Assembly: GCA_958510825.1 (NCBI GenBank)
Contig: OY294051.1
Coordinates: 33,272,998 to 33,336,997, forward strand
Direction: 5' to 3'
Source of the DNA: Brachypterus glaber
Lineage: Eukaryota > Arthropoda > Insecta > Coleoptera > Kateretidae
DNA length: 64,000 bases
This document shows, in pieces, positions 31,703 through 43,072 of this stretch (positions are counted from its first letter, which is position 1; each line of letters begins with the position of its first letter). The position numbers were made by a program, and so were the translations under genes. Under the pieces are notes generated by a model. That model saw only the letters and a list, made by a program, of their open reading frames with translations. It was not told the DNA's origin and made no database searches.

Positions 31703-34344
31703 TCCAATACATACAGATAATAAGACAATTACCAGCTTTATTTTAAATAGATAAACTCAATAATAACCCCCGCGTGGCTTTCACTTTATTGAGTGGATAA
31801 TTATTTATTTTATCCACTCAACTGTCACTTTTCAAATTATTTTTTTGCAAATGTCATTAAAATTTTTAATAAAAATATGAATTCCTAAGCTATTTATTGG
31901 ATAAAACCTTGTATGGCACTCATGGGTAAACCGATATTGCGCTCTCGAAAATGAACCTGCTTGGGTGACGCCTCGCAGGTTAATTTTCTCATGGGTAATA
32001 TCTTACTTTACCCACTAGTACCATAAATAACTATTATCCAATACATACAGATAATAAGACAATTACCAGCTTTATTTTAAATAGATAAACTCAATAATAA
32101 CCCCTGCGTGGCTTTTAGTTTATTGAGTGGATAATTATTTATTTTATTCACGCAACTGTCACTTGTCAAATTATTTTTTTGTAAATGTCATTAAAATTTT
32201 TAATAAAAATATGAATTCCTAAGCTATTTATTGGATAAAACCTTCTATGGCACTCATGGGTAAACCGATATTGCCCTCTCGAAAATTAACCTGCTTGGTT
32301 GACGCCTCGCAGGTTAATTTTCTCATGGGCAATATCTTACTTTACCCACTAGTACCATAAATAACTATTATCCAATACATACAGATAATAAGACAATTAC
32401 CAGCTTTATTTTAAATAGATAAACTCAATATTAACCCCCGCGTGGCTTTCACTTTATTGAGTGGATAATTATTTATTTTATCCACTCAATTTTCACTTGT
32501 CAAATTATTTTTTTGTAAATGTCATTAAAATTTTTAATAAAAATATGAATTCCTAAGCTATTTATTGGATAAAACCTTGTATTGCACTCATGGGTAAACC
32601 GATATTTCGCTCTCGAAAATGAACCTGCTTGGGTGACGCCTCGCAGGTTAATTTTCTCATAGGTAATATCTTACTTTACCCACTAGTACCATAAATAACT
32701 ATTATCCAATACATACAGATAATAAGACAATTACCAGCTTTATTTTAAATAGATAAACTCAATAATAACCCCCGCGTGGCTTTTACTTTATTGAGTGGAT
32801 AATTATTTATTTTATCCACTCAACTGTTACTTGTCAAATTATTTTTTTGTAAATGTCATTAAAATTTTTAATAAAAATATGAATTCCTAAGCTATTTATT
32901 GGATAAAACCTTGTATGGCACTCATGGGTAAACCGATATTGCGCTCTCGAAAATGAACCTGCTTGGGTGACGCCTCGCAGGTTAATTTTCTCATGGGTAA
33001 TATCTTACTTTACCCACTAGTACCATAAATAACTATTATTCAATACATACAGATAATAAGACAATTACCAGCTTTATTTTAAATAGATAAACTCAATAAT
33101 AACCCCCGCGTGGCTTTCACTTTATTGAGTGGATAATTATTTATTTTATCCACTCAACTGTTACTTGTCAAATTATTTTTTGTAAATGTCATTAAAATTT
33201 TTAATAAAAATATGAATTCCTAAGCTATTTATTGGATAAAACCTTGTATGGCACTCATGGGTAAACCGATATTGCGCTCTCGAAAATGAACCTGCTTGGG
33301 TGACGCCTCGCAGGTTAATTTTCTCATGGGTAATATCTTACTTTACCCACTAGTACCATAAATAACTATTATCCAATACATACAGATAATAGGACAATTA
33401 CCATCTTTATTTTAAATAGATAAACTCAATAATAACCCCTGCGTGGCTTTTAGTTTATTGAGTGGATAATTATTTATTTTATCCACGCAACTGTCACTTG
33501 TCAAATTATTTTCTTGTAAATGGCATTAAAATTTTTAATAAAAATATGAATTCCTAAGCTATTTATTGGATAAAACCTTGTATGGCACTCATGGGTAAAC
33601 CGATATTGCCCTCTTGGTTGACGCCTCGCAGGTTAATTTTCTCATGGGCAATATCTTACTTTACCCACTAGTACCATAAATAACTATTATCCAATACATA
33701 CAGATAATAAGACAATTACCAGCTTTATTTTAAATGGATAAACTCAAAAATAACCCCTGCGTGGCTTTTACTTTATTGAGTGGATAATTATTTATTTTAT
33801 CCACTCAACTGTCACTTGTCAAATTATTTTCTTGTAAATGTCAATAAAATTTTTAATAAAAATATGAATTCCTAAGCTATTTATTGGATAAAACCTTGTA
33901 TGGTACTCATGGGTAAACCGATATTGCCCTCTCGAAAATTAACCTGCTTGGTTGACGCCCCGCAGGTTAATTTTCTCATGGGCAATATCTTACTTTACCC
34001 ACAAGTACCATAAATAACTATTATCCAATACATACAGATAATAAGACAATTACCAGCTTTATTTTAAATGGATAAACTCAAAAATAACCCCTGCGTGGCT
34101 TTTACTTTATTGAGTGGATAATTATTTATTTTATCCACGCAACTGTCACTTGTCAAATTATTTTCTTGTAAATGTCATTAAAATTTTAATAAAAATATGA
34201 ATTCCTAAGCTATTTATTGGATAAAACCTTGTATGGTACTCATGGGTAAACCGATATTGCCCTCTTGAAAATTAACCTGCTTGGCTGACGCCTCGCAGGT
34301 TAATTTTCTTAGTTTACCCACTAGTACCATAAATAACTATTATA
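31703..34344 (+). repeat. Satellite array, eight monomers of about 334 bp
   Basis: Monomers begin (AATACATACAGATAATA) near 31703, 32037, 32371, 32705, 33039, 33372, 33690 and 34024. Each contains GTGGATAATTATTTA.TTTATCCAC and a larger hairpin: GATATTGCCC..AAAATTAACCTGC against GCAGGTTAATTTT..GGGCAATATC. Two sequence types exist. Type A (GCGCTCTC, GAAAATGAACC, GGGTGACGCC, GGGTAATATC) is in units 1, 3, 4 and 5; type B (GCCCTCTC, GAAAATTAACC, GGTTGACGCC, GGGCAATATC) is in units 2, 6, 7 and 8. Unit 6 lacks 16 bases of the hairpin; unit 8 is shortened at its end. Confidence 0.95.
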
Positions 34345-34616
34345 GTTTTAGAATATCCTTTTATATATTCAATTCATCAATATCACATATATGTATCTAT
34401 AACTTTTAAACAATTGAAGCGAGTTTAAGGTTAAGATTTAAAAATTGGTGCGATTATACATAAAACTATTTTGAGAAAATAGGGTATCTGGCGTAAGTCC
34501 AATGGCATTTTTATACTTTTAATTAAAAATTCGCAAATTTGAAGATAATCAAGGAAAAGCATTGTATTTTCGAAAACTATAAAGCTTTTTCCTATAAAAT
34601 TTTTAATCGATTTATT
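34345..34616. other. AT-rich spacer, nothing recognised
   Basis: No frame, repeat or RNA gene was recognised between the satellite and the first MITE. Confidence 0.4.
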
Positions 34617-34842
34617 ATGAAGCTGAAGTTTGCAACGTTTTTTTGCATCGAAAATTAAAATAGTATATTATAGCACTTGTTCCATAACACGTTTTTAGCG
34701 TAGTAGTACTTTTGAAACCTCGCCGTAAGCGGCTTGTTTTCTAAACTTGTACTCGTACGCTAAAAAAGTATGTTATGAAACTAGTAATTTAATTACTATT
34801 TGAATTTTCGATGCAAAAAAACGTTGCAAACTTCAGCTTCAT
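34617..34842. mobile_element. MITE M1 with 8-bp target duplication
   Basis: 226 bp from ATGAAGCTGAAGTTTGCAAC to its complement, with inverted termini of about 38 bp. GATTTATT is duplicated exactly on both sides. The interior folds around TCGCCG..CGGC and TAACACGTTTTTAGCG. 8-bp duplications occur with hAT and P-type transposases; the terminus is not the usual CAGGG hAT form, so the superfamily is open. Confidence 0.92.
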
Positions 34843-35109
34843 GATTTATTTTTATCGGTTTTGCTTATCCATTTTGAAAAGTTTCAAAATTTCTGAAAGC
34901 CTAGTTTAAAAATTTTCAATTTTTTTTGCGTATTTATGCGATATAAATCAATTTCGTGCAAAAAAAAAACTTGTCGGTCGATCGGTCGGTGGGTCGGTCG
35001 TTTTTTTGTACGATAACTTAAGAACGCTTTAAGCAAGAGACTTGAAATTTGGCATACAGGTATGTTACCAAATGGGGAAAAATACATTTTTTTTACAAAA
35101 AATTGAAAA
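34843..35109 (-). repeat. R2-like fragment
   Basis: On the minus strand the order is TTTCAAGTCTCTTGCTTAAA, GCGTTCTTAAGTTATCGT, then a GGTCGGTCGG-type tract (34975-35000). This matches the R2-like copies at 12180 and 58408. Confidence 0.55.
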
Positions 35110-35480
35110 TTGCTATATAACCCCTATAAGGTTGCTGAAATTGAATTTGATCATAGAATTTGATCATAAAACCCCCGCGGGGGTGAGGGGGTAAATATTT
35201 TCAATATTTTCGTCAAAACTGGTATATAGGGGTTTTTGGGGTCGACGAATCTGAATCTGATAATATTTTTCTAATTCCACCCCCTGAGGGACGGGGGGTA
35301 GTTTTCTTGAGGTTTCTGAAAGTGAATCTGATAATAAAAAAATCTAACTCCACGCCCTGAAGGGCTGGGGGTAGTTTTTGTGAAAATTGGTATATTGGTG
35401 TTTTTAAGGTTGCTGAAAGTGAATCTGATAATAAAAAATTCTAACTCCACCTTCTGAGAGGCGGGGTGTAGTTGGGGTTT
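35110..35480 (+). repeat. Degenerate minisatellite, units of about 100 bp
   Basis: About four units repeat GGTATATNGGGGTTTTT, GCTGAAAGTGAATCTGATAA, TCTAACTCCAC and a G-rich GAGGGACGGGGGGTAGTTTT. It is the reverse-oriented relative of 14440-14685. Confidence 0.7.
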
Positions 35481-35496
35481 TTGAGGTGGCTAAAAC

Positions 35497-35723
35497 ATGA
35501 AGCTGAAGTTTGCAACGTTTTTTTGCAACGAAAATTCAAATAGTATATTAAAGTACTGGTTTCATAACATACGTTTTAAGCACAGGAGTACAAGTTTAGA
35601 AAACAAGCCGCTTGCGGCGAGTTTTATAAAGTATTAGTGCGCTAAAAACGTGTTATGTAATAAGTGCTTTAATATACTATTTGAATTTTCGATGCAAAAA
35701 AACGTTGCAAACTTCAGCTTCAT
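35497..35723. mobile_element. MITE M1 family, second complete copy
   Basis: 227 bp with the same ATGAAGCTGAAG...CTTCAGCTTCAT ends, flanked by a perfect 8-bp duplication GCTAAAAC. It sits within the end of the minisatellite block. Confidence 0.92.
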
Positions 35724-36119
35724 GCTAAAACTAAATCTTAAAATATTTTTTTTCTAAAGTTTTCGTGAAAATTTTTGTATTGGGGTTTTTAATCATAATG
35801 AATATACCATAATCTTTAAAATATTGAAAATAAAAAACAATAAATATTTGGAAAATAGTTCATAAACAAGTATTTAATGGAAATTTAATTTGCAATATAT
35901 GTATAATTATTGTTGATTCAAAATATGGAAAAAAGACAAAACGTAAACATATACAGGGTGTCCCAGAATGTTTCCAAAATCTCTTTTAGGGGCAGATTTT
36001 TTTGATGTAAAGTGCGCGCAAAATTAAAATTTTGTTTTTAAATCAGAGTTTTTGAATATAATGCGTAAATTTACTTTAATAATGGGTAAATTTACTTTAA
36101 TAATGCGAAATAAGAACAA
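35724..36119. other. Intergenic with one CAGGGTGTCCCA end at 35954
   Basis: TATACAGGGTGTCCCAGAAT (35950-35969) is a left terminus of the family seen at 14690. No matching right end was found before the next MITE fragment. No gene. Confidence 0.5.
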
Positions 36120-36213
36120 AGTACTAGTGAGCTAAAAACGTTTTATGGAATAAGTGCTTTAATATACTATTTGAATATTCGATACAAAAACACGTTGCAA
36201 ACTTCAGCTTCAT
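36120..36213. mobile_element. MITE M1 right-half fragment
   Basis: AGTGAGCTAAAAACG, ATAAGTGCTTTAATATACTA and the right terminus CTTCAGCTTCAT match the right half of M1. The left half is missing. Confidence 0.85.
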
Positions 36214-36454
36214 TATTTTTTGGATATAAAACGTCCAGAAACGTAAAAAAAAGCAATAAAAATTTTTCGATTGTTTTTCTAACGCAAGACTTTCCTTGGG
36301 GAAAGTAAGATATGCTCACGAGACCAATGCAATTATATTTTGGGAAGTATATCGAGAGAAAACGCACTCTGAAGTGAATACCGTCAACTGGGGTGACTTC
36401 GGACGGTGTGGGTGACTTTGGACACTTTTTCGCCAAACCGTCTGAACCAAAGCA

Positions 36455-38574
36455 AAGACAAACCCGCTAGTAAGGTTTGCAGGCCAATTACATCTAAAGG
36501 TAAGTTTATTTTCTATAATGAAATAAATAATACCGACTGGTCATTTACTAAAAATTCTAACACTGATCCTGAAGAATGTTTCAATAGTTTTTTAACTAAA
36601 ATAGTTGATGCATTCGAAAAATCTTTCCCAGAAAGAGTGATTTTTAAAGCCTCCAAAATAAATAATATAAATTGGTTTACACCTGAGATTCGCAGAACAA
36701 GGGAAATTTTATCATTTCTATCTGATTCTTTTAAGCTTAGGGGGACTGATGAATTGAAGAAACTTGTGCAGGAATATAAAACTAAATATAAACTTATGCT
36801 AAAAACTGCCAAAATCCAAGCAAATGATAAATATATAAAGGAGCATAACAATAAGCCATCAGCAATGTGGCACTTAATAAATAAAAATAAGAAAAACGTT
36901 TGTAAAGAAAATAACTGCAAAATTGAACCAAATAACTTTAATAATTTTTTTATAAACATAGCCAAAAATATTGTGGACGGGTTATCAACCTCAGATACTG
37001 ATGCTATAGATTTGATGGCGCAGAATCATATACCAATGGCAGAGACTTTTAAATTTCAAGAAGTTTCGTTTAACGATGTCAGAGGTATTATTGATAACTT
37101 GAAGAACAGTAAGAGTAGGGATATTTATGGACTAAATGTATCTCTTATTAAAAGTATTAAAAATTTAATTATTGTTCCTCTAACTAATTTAATAAATAGG
37201 TGCATTGTGAATTGCGTCTTTCCTAAATGTTTAAAAATTGCATCTGTTATTCCTATTTATAAAAAAGGTGACAAAAATGATCCAAATAACTACAGGCCAA
37301 TTTCTTTACTACCTATTATTTCCAAAATTTATGAAAAACTACTTCACAAGCAAATTAATGCATTTTTTGAGAGTAACGATATTTTTAATAAACACCAGTA
37401 TGGTTTTCGAACGGGAAAATCAACCACCAAAGCTATCCTTGCTCTTGCTGAACAACTTCAAGATTGCCTGGAAAAAAAGGAATACTGCTTGCTCACATTG
37501 CTTGACCTAACCAAAGCATTTGACTGTATATGCCCTGATATCCTAATAAGAAAGCTCTACTTTTACAATTTTGACACAACAAGGTGCAACCTTCTTTTAT
37601 CTTATCTCTCTGATAGACTGCAATCTGTCTTAGTAGGTAAGTGCAGATCTGAGTTTCTTAAAATATTGATTGGCGTACCGCAGGGTTCTATCTTGGGACC
37701 CCTGCTATTTTTAATTTTTATTAATGATTTACCCTTGTTTTTATTTTTAGCAGATATTTTAAAATTATTTGCGGATGATACTACTTATGGAGTGAGAAAT
37801 AAATCCCTTGCCTCAGCAGTAGATGAAAGTAGAGTTATATTGGAAAATGCTATACAGTGGTTTAATGCTAATAGGTTGAGTCTTAATGTGAATAAAACTG
37901 TTAATATAATTGTAACCCTTCGTCCAGTAACTGAAATTGTACCTCTGATATCGGAAAATGCAAGATTCCTTGGTTTACATATTGATTCCAAACTTCTATG
38001 GAATAAGCAAGGTGATATGTTGTCTAGTAAACTGTGTTCAAATATATATCTGTTGCGTAACCTGTCAAATAATTTATCCACAAATATATTGCGTAGTGCT
38101 TATTTTGCTTTAGTCCAATCAAACATATCATATAGTCTTATAGTTTGGGGTCACGCCAGTATAAAAGAACGCATTTTTAAATTACAACGGCGTGCGATAA
38201 GAATCCTAGCTGGTATTGGATATAGAGATGACTGTAAAGTCGGTTTTATTTCGTTAAATATTCTTACCTTACCATGTCTTTATATTCTGGAAAATCTAAT
38301 TTATATAAAAACTAACTTTCCTGCTTATTCTACTTTTGATCAAGTACATATGCTAAACACGCGTAACGGTACAAACGTCTGTCAAGACTTTATTAGGCTA
38401 AGCAGGACTCAATCGGGTATCAATTACTATGGTATAAAGTTTTACAATGTTCTACCACTAAGGGTGAAACAACTAGAAATTAAACCTATTAAAAATAAAG
38501 TTAAGAAATATTTATTAAAGAAAGCATTTTATAACTTTGACGAATATCTGTATAATAATTTTAACGATATGTAA
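36455..38574 (+). CDS. LINE ORF2 remnant: intact reverse transcriptase domain
   Basis: An uninterrupted frame of about 700 codons. It also reads into the MITE arm upstream to 36406, but only with a GTG there, so it has no native start. Counting residues from 36406: linker with WHLINKNKKN (about 155-164), NYRPISLLPIISKIYEKLL (296-314), first catalytic Asp in LLTLLDLTKAFDC (D367), PQGSILGPLLF (425-435) and FADD (455-458). The C-terminal part (about 560-700) has the WGHAS..KLQRRAIRILAG segment typical of Jockey/CR1-like LINEs. No RNase H. The apurinic-type endonuclease that should precede it is absent, so it cannot nick target DNA by itself. It would reverse-transcribe LINE RNA in the nucleus. 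Confidence 0.9.
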
Positions 38575-38789
38575 ATTTTTTGTATAACTGTTTATTTTAT
38601 TTCGTGTTTTTGTCTATTTTAACTATTTAAATATTTTAACTTAAATGAAATTTGTTTTGTGTACTATTTATTTTTTTAATTTAATTTTATGAACTTTCTG
38701 TAACTATTATAAATTTTAATTATTATGTATTATGACAAGTGTAACCTCTGGATAGCACAAATAAAGATTATTATTATTATTATTATTAT
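36455..38789 (+). mobile_element. 5'-truncated non-LTR retrotransposon (LINE)
   Basis: It starts at the edge of the MITE arm and ends with GCACAAATAAAGATTATTAT and a TTA repeat, a 3' tail type common in insect Jockey- and CR1-like LINEs. The endonuclease half of ORF2 is missing. No target duplication is evident; the junction appears to have lost only two or three bases of the host palindrome. Confidence 0.9.
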
Positions 38790-38905
38790 GTGCACAAGTT
38801 GTGGAATTGAACCCTACAACTTGTGCACACGTGCTTTGGTTCAGAGGGTTTTGTATTAAAGTGTCCGAAGTCACCCACACCGTCCGAAGTCACCCCAGTT
38901 GACGG

Positions 38906-39184
38906 TACTTACTATTTATTGAATGGAAAGCATTACATATATTCACGACTTGTTTTATATTAAATTTATTTTATAAAATATAATTTAATTTATTAAAGGT
39001 TACATTATTCAGACGCCAAGGCTAATTACCTATTTTCTTGCAAATAACTTGAATTATAATGTTATTGATTTCAAAATACTTAATCTCATTTATTAAAAAA
39101 GTGCTAGAAATACAGTTAAATCAAGGTACCTATACCGGGATGCTAATTACGACTTTCTAAAAGAAAGAAGTAATTAATATATGT
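38906..39184. other. Intergenic, no gene seen
   Basis: AT-rich flank between the TA-flanked element and the SINE; only short ATTACATTACAT repeats at the SINE tail. Confidence 0.4.
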
Positions 39185-39463
39185 ATTACATTACATTACA
39201 TTTTGTTTAACCTCGTACTATTCTACTTAATTAAGCATCCCCTAAGTCCAGGACTTGTTTGGGCTAGTAGTAGAGGGAACCACCGGCTTTAATTGACTTT
39301 CGAACCAATTTATAGGGAGTGTCCGCTTCACTTACGCCTTCGCCAAATTTCAATTATTAATTAACTGAAAAAGGCAAATCGGCGCCGGTGAGAATCGAAC
39401 TCACGCTATTTGTGTAGTAAACTCGCCAAGTACGACGCGGTAGTCCACTACACCAATCCTCCC
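39185..39463 (-). mobile_element. Full-length tRNA-headed SINE, copy b
   Basis: On the minus strand: tRNA-like head with A box (ATTGGTGTAGTGGACTACC) and B box (GAGTTCGATTCTC), then the body (GATTTGCCTTTTTCAGTTAA, GGTTCGAAAGTCAATTAAAG, AAGTCCTGGACTTAGGGG) and a TAATG-rich tail. The body matches the SINE at 58079 closely, but the tRNA head is of a different type. Polymerase III would transcribe it; a LINE enzyme would be needed to move it. Confidence 0.85.
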
Positions 39464-39775
39464 ATAATGTATAGGGTGTCCCATTTAAAAACAAGGACCC
39501 TGAACTCGACCCTGAATTATCCTTAATGTACTTTAAAAAACTCAAAAATATTTTTGGATTATAAACATAAACTCTTAGCCCCCCTCATTCCATGTTAAGG
39601 CAATATTTAAAAAACTAATATTTTCGGGGTGTTTTAAAATTTAAACCGCCCTCCACACGGAGGGTAAAAGATCGCAAAAAAAATCTTAAAGTTCTCGGTA
39701 ATTTTCAAAAAAAAATCAAAAAATTTCCAAAATTTTTTAGAAATCTGAGAAATCAAAAAGCCCAAAAATATTTTT
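39464..39775. other. Intergenic with CAGGGTGTCCC-like end
   Basis: TATAGGGTGTCCCATTTAAA at 39471 resembles the terminus of the family at 14690. The remainder is A-rich; frames here are not credible. Confidence 0.4.
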
Positions 39776-39780
39776 ATGAA

Positions 39781-39862
39781 GCTGAAGTTTGCAACGTTTT
39801 TTTGCAACGAAAATTCAAGTATATTAAAGTGCAAGTTATGAATCATAACATACGCTTTTGAT
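39781..39862. mobile_element. MITE M1 left-half fragment
   Basis: GCTGAAGTTTGCAACG, TGCAACGAAAATTCAA, TATATTAAAGTGCAAGTTAT and CATAACATACGCTTT match the left half of M1 (full terminus from 39776). It is truncated where the next element starts. Duplicated at 43569-43650. Confidence 0.85.
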
Positions 39863-40030
39863 CAAAATGATCAAAATTTGCGTTACGGAATACTTGCATG
39901 TTCCCTAGTTAGGGAACGTTCAAGTATTACGTAACGCAAATTGAACCAAACTTCATACTCATTAATAACGGGGTATAAAGTGTATTAATGTTGGTACAAT
40001 TTTCGCTACGTAATACTTAAACGTTCCCTT
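39863..40030. mobile_element. ACGTTCAAGTATTACG MITE, one complete copy plus a right-end fragment
   Basis: 39911-40030 runs from AGGGAACGTTCAAGTATTAC to its complement (CTACGTAATACTTAAACGTT then CCCTT). Immediately upstream, 39870-39905 is a right end of the same family (TTTGCGTTACGGAATACTTG). So two copies lie tail to head. Related to 2192-2340; duplicated at 43651-43818. Confidence 0.8.
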
Positions 40031-41371
40031 ATTGTTATTATTGTTCTATGCATTTTGGATAACACTGTAGGTATTTGTAAACATTATGATTATTTTTACA
40101 TCTTGTTTGTTTAAAATAAATAAAGAGATAACAGAATTCTGTTCTTCTTCTTCTAGAATCTGTAGAATCACAGACTAGCTTAATAAAAATTCGTGTGTAG
40201 GGTGCAGATTTTAACCAAAGTTAGGTAGGTATAGTTAAATAGGTATTCCACAAATGTTACATTTAAAACTGGTAATAAGGTCCCACCGAAACTTATCCGT
40301 AATTTAGAACAACGTATTCTAGTGGACCAACCAGTCTTTGTACTGGATGTAAACTGGAATCACAGCTGATAGTTTACAAAAAAGGGCCAATACTAAATAT
40401 TTAGAAATAACCAACAAATCTTAAAATTTCTGGACGAATAAAAAGGCTCTTTAAGAGATTTTCAGGTTTTAAAAAGCCAAATACAAATATTTTAGGTGTT
40501 GAAGAATCTAAATAGCAAAAAACCGGTAGGTACAAAATGGCTATGAAGCCCTTAGGTAGTAAACAATGACCTACCCCATAAACACCAGGTACAAAATCGA
40601 CTTTAAATCAAAAAATACCATCAAAATCATCAAAAACGTAAGTTAAACACATCCTATATACAAATATTCATGAAAATAATAAGCAGATATCCCTTAATTA
40701 TAAATAGATCGTCTCAAAAATAAGATACAAAAAATAACTTACAATTTACGTCGTCCAAAAAGTATATTTTCACCGAGAAATGTTTGCACTATGCACTGAA
40801 CTGCACAAACACGAAACACAGTGTTAAATTACACGAATGTTTAGTTCATTTTACCATAAAATAAACCAGACATCTTTATCAAAAACCGTGCAAAAACTAC
40901 ATAAACATAATCGTGGGTTTTCTAGTTTATGAAGTTTTGTTGTCAAATGGCGCTGTTTGACGAGGTCACGTGATTATTGAATGAAACTAGCATAGAAAAA
41001 CAAAAAGAAATCCCATGTGGGCTGTTACAGATTTGTTTGTATCAAACTTTTTCTACTAACTGATAGATGACGCTGAACCAAATGTAGATTAAATGTGGAT
41101 GTATGCAACCGTTTATATAATTATGTGTAATATAAGTTGCCTGATATTAAAACAAGTTTTTTGTATTGGATATTGTATGAGTACAGCCACCTAGCAATAT
41201 ATGGCGCCACATATTTAACGATGTTTAAGTTATCTAATGGGTAATTCCATGGTAATTCACGTTACAGCCCCAGAAAAAATGACTTTCTTTTAAATATTTT
41301 ATTACATTACAGTTTTTTTTCTAAGTTACAATTATTTTTGTAGTCGGTAGTCTTTTTTTTAGTCATCCGTT
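40031..41371. other. Duplicated non-coding DNA, no gene seen
   Basis: No open frame of note. It includes a TTCTTCTTCTTCTAG patch (40143-40157) and TTTGACGAGGTCACGTGATT (40956-40975). Function unknown. An identical copy lies at 43819-45159. Confidence 0.4.
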
Positions 41372-42772
41372 CAGGGCCGTCGCTATGGGGGGGGGATGGG
41401 GGGAGCCTCATCCCCACCTATCTTGGAATTAAAAAATGTGCATATTTCAATACAAAAGTTGCATATTTCGATAAAGGGTGAGGACCTTTTTTTTAGTTAT
41501 TAACTTTAAGGCTAAAAAAAGTTGTAATTTTTGTCCTTCTCCCCCTCCCCCCACGAAATCTTCTTGGCTACGGCGCACACAGGTAAAAAATACCAACGGA
41601 ACAAAATATGAAGCGTCGAATGTTGAATATTTATAAACCTTATAGTGTCTTCTAAATGATTTGAATACATTTTTTGAAAATGTTTGCCACCTTGCGTAAA
41701 AAAATAAATTTAAGTGAAACATTGCATACCGGGTGGGCCAGTTAAACGGTTACAAGTCGATATCTCAGAAACCGTAACAGGTAGGTTTTTGAAGTTTGGT
41801 ACTAAGCTTCAATATCAAGGAGGACACCTTTTTATCAAAGCAGATTTTTTTTCATCCACGCCCTTAGCCGGGAGAGGGGGTAACTTAAAATTTTTAAATA
41901 GAATGGTTACACATGGTGTTTTTTATACAGATTCAGATTCAGTATAAAAAGTTACATAATTAACCAAAAAAGTTTTTTTTTCAACTTAAAATTAGTCTGT
42001 TAAAAAAACACTTCATGTTAAAAAAACACTTCATTTAAAAAAAATTTAAAAATTTGAATATTTTAGTAGTTTTCTATTGTTTATTTCATTGTTTTAAACC
42101 TAAAAATATACGAAAGAAATCAAATCTGATTTTTTTTCCAAAAATTTTTATTTTTTTACCTGACGCGTCTGGACGCGTCATTACGCGTGCGGACATGGAG
42201 ATACCTTTCTATGATTTGATACCCCCTATTTGTACTATGTTTTAAAGTTTAAAAATACAGCCCTAAAAAAAATTAAGTGTAAGTTATTGTATATGCAAAT
42301 TCAAAAAAAAAAAATGTATTGAAATCATTTAGAGGACACTATAAGGTCTATAAACATTATAAATATATGTTCAATATTCGACGCTTCATGATTTTTTCTG
42401 TTTGTTTTTTTTTATGCATCAGTTTATCAGGGCAAAACGTTTTTTTTTGTCGTAGGCAAAATTTCAAAGGTGCTGAGCTTTTCTTTTTAGCGTCAGGTTT
42501 TTGTCGAGGTTTTTTTAGAGAAAATGTTTTTTTAACCGTCGGCAAACTCTACCTTTACAGCCCCCCACGACAAAAATCTTGGAACGCCCCTGAATAGAAT
42601 GCAAAAGTGTACGGTGTGAGATACTAAATAATAACGATAGTAAAAAAATGTCCAAAATAAATAAATAAAAATCTAAGATACAACCTTTATACCGGGTAAC
42701 ACAAAAAAGTGGATCAACTTTTATTTTTATTTTTTTGGTTTTTAATGTTTAAAACAAAATATGGCGATTTAA

Positions 42773-42806
<34 letters not shown>

Positions 42807-43072
42807 GAAACATTATTGTTTGGACATGTAAATAAAAGGTCATCACCCCCATTCGGGCCCCACAAAAATCCGGGCCCCAAAACTTTTTCTTAACTCCTGA
42901 AAAATTTTGATAACTAAAAAAAATTGATGAGTAAAAAACCTCTTCGCCCCCACCCGGGCTCCTTCAGAGAATAAAATGATTAAAATCCGGCCCAAAAGAA
43001 AAAATCCTGCCCCCCTCAAAAACTCCTGGCCCGGGATGGAACCACCCCTGACCCCCCACCTCGACGGCCCTG
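41372..43072. mobile_element. hAT-like composite element, CAGGGCCGTCG termini
   Basis: CAGGGCCGTCGCTATGGGGG at the left and, on the minus strand at the right, CAGGGCCGTCGAGGTGGGGG are inverted. No transposase is seen. The interior carries other ends (CCGGGTGGGCCAGTTAAACG at 41731; the complement of CAGGGGCGTTCCAAGATTTT at about 42594), so it is a nest. No 8-bp duplication was recognised. Copy at 45160-46860. Confidence 0.6.
42776..42806. repeat. ATT microsatellite
   Basis: About ten ATT units, perfect, inside the hAT-like element. The same length is seen in the second duplication unit (46564-46594), which is notable because such tracts mutate quickly. Confidence 0.9.

Larger units (their letters stand above)
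36381..38905. mobile_element. Palindromic TA-flanked MITE split by a LINE
   Basis: The left arm (CCGTCAACTGGGGTGACTTC to GAACCAAAGCA, 36381-36454) and the right arm (38832-38905) are near-perfect inverted repeats of about 75 bp, flanked by TA. The TIR itself holds two direct copies of GGGTGACTTNGGAC. A second hairpin, GTGCACAAGTTGT against ACAACTTGTGCAC, remains at 38791-38828. Without the LINE the element is about 190 bp and almost wholly palindromic. Probably Tc1/mariner or pogo-like by its TA site. Confidence 0.88.

Noticed and set aside
31703..34344. CRISPR-like array
   Set aside because: Units are about 334 bp, contiguous, without unique spacers, in eukaryotic DNA. It is a satellite.
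39380..39463. Minus-strand tRNA gene
   Set aside because: Same reasoning: it is the head of a SINE. No polymerase III terminator follows the T arm.
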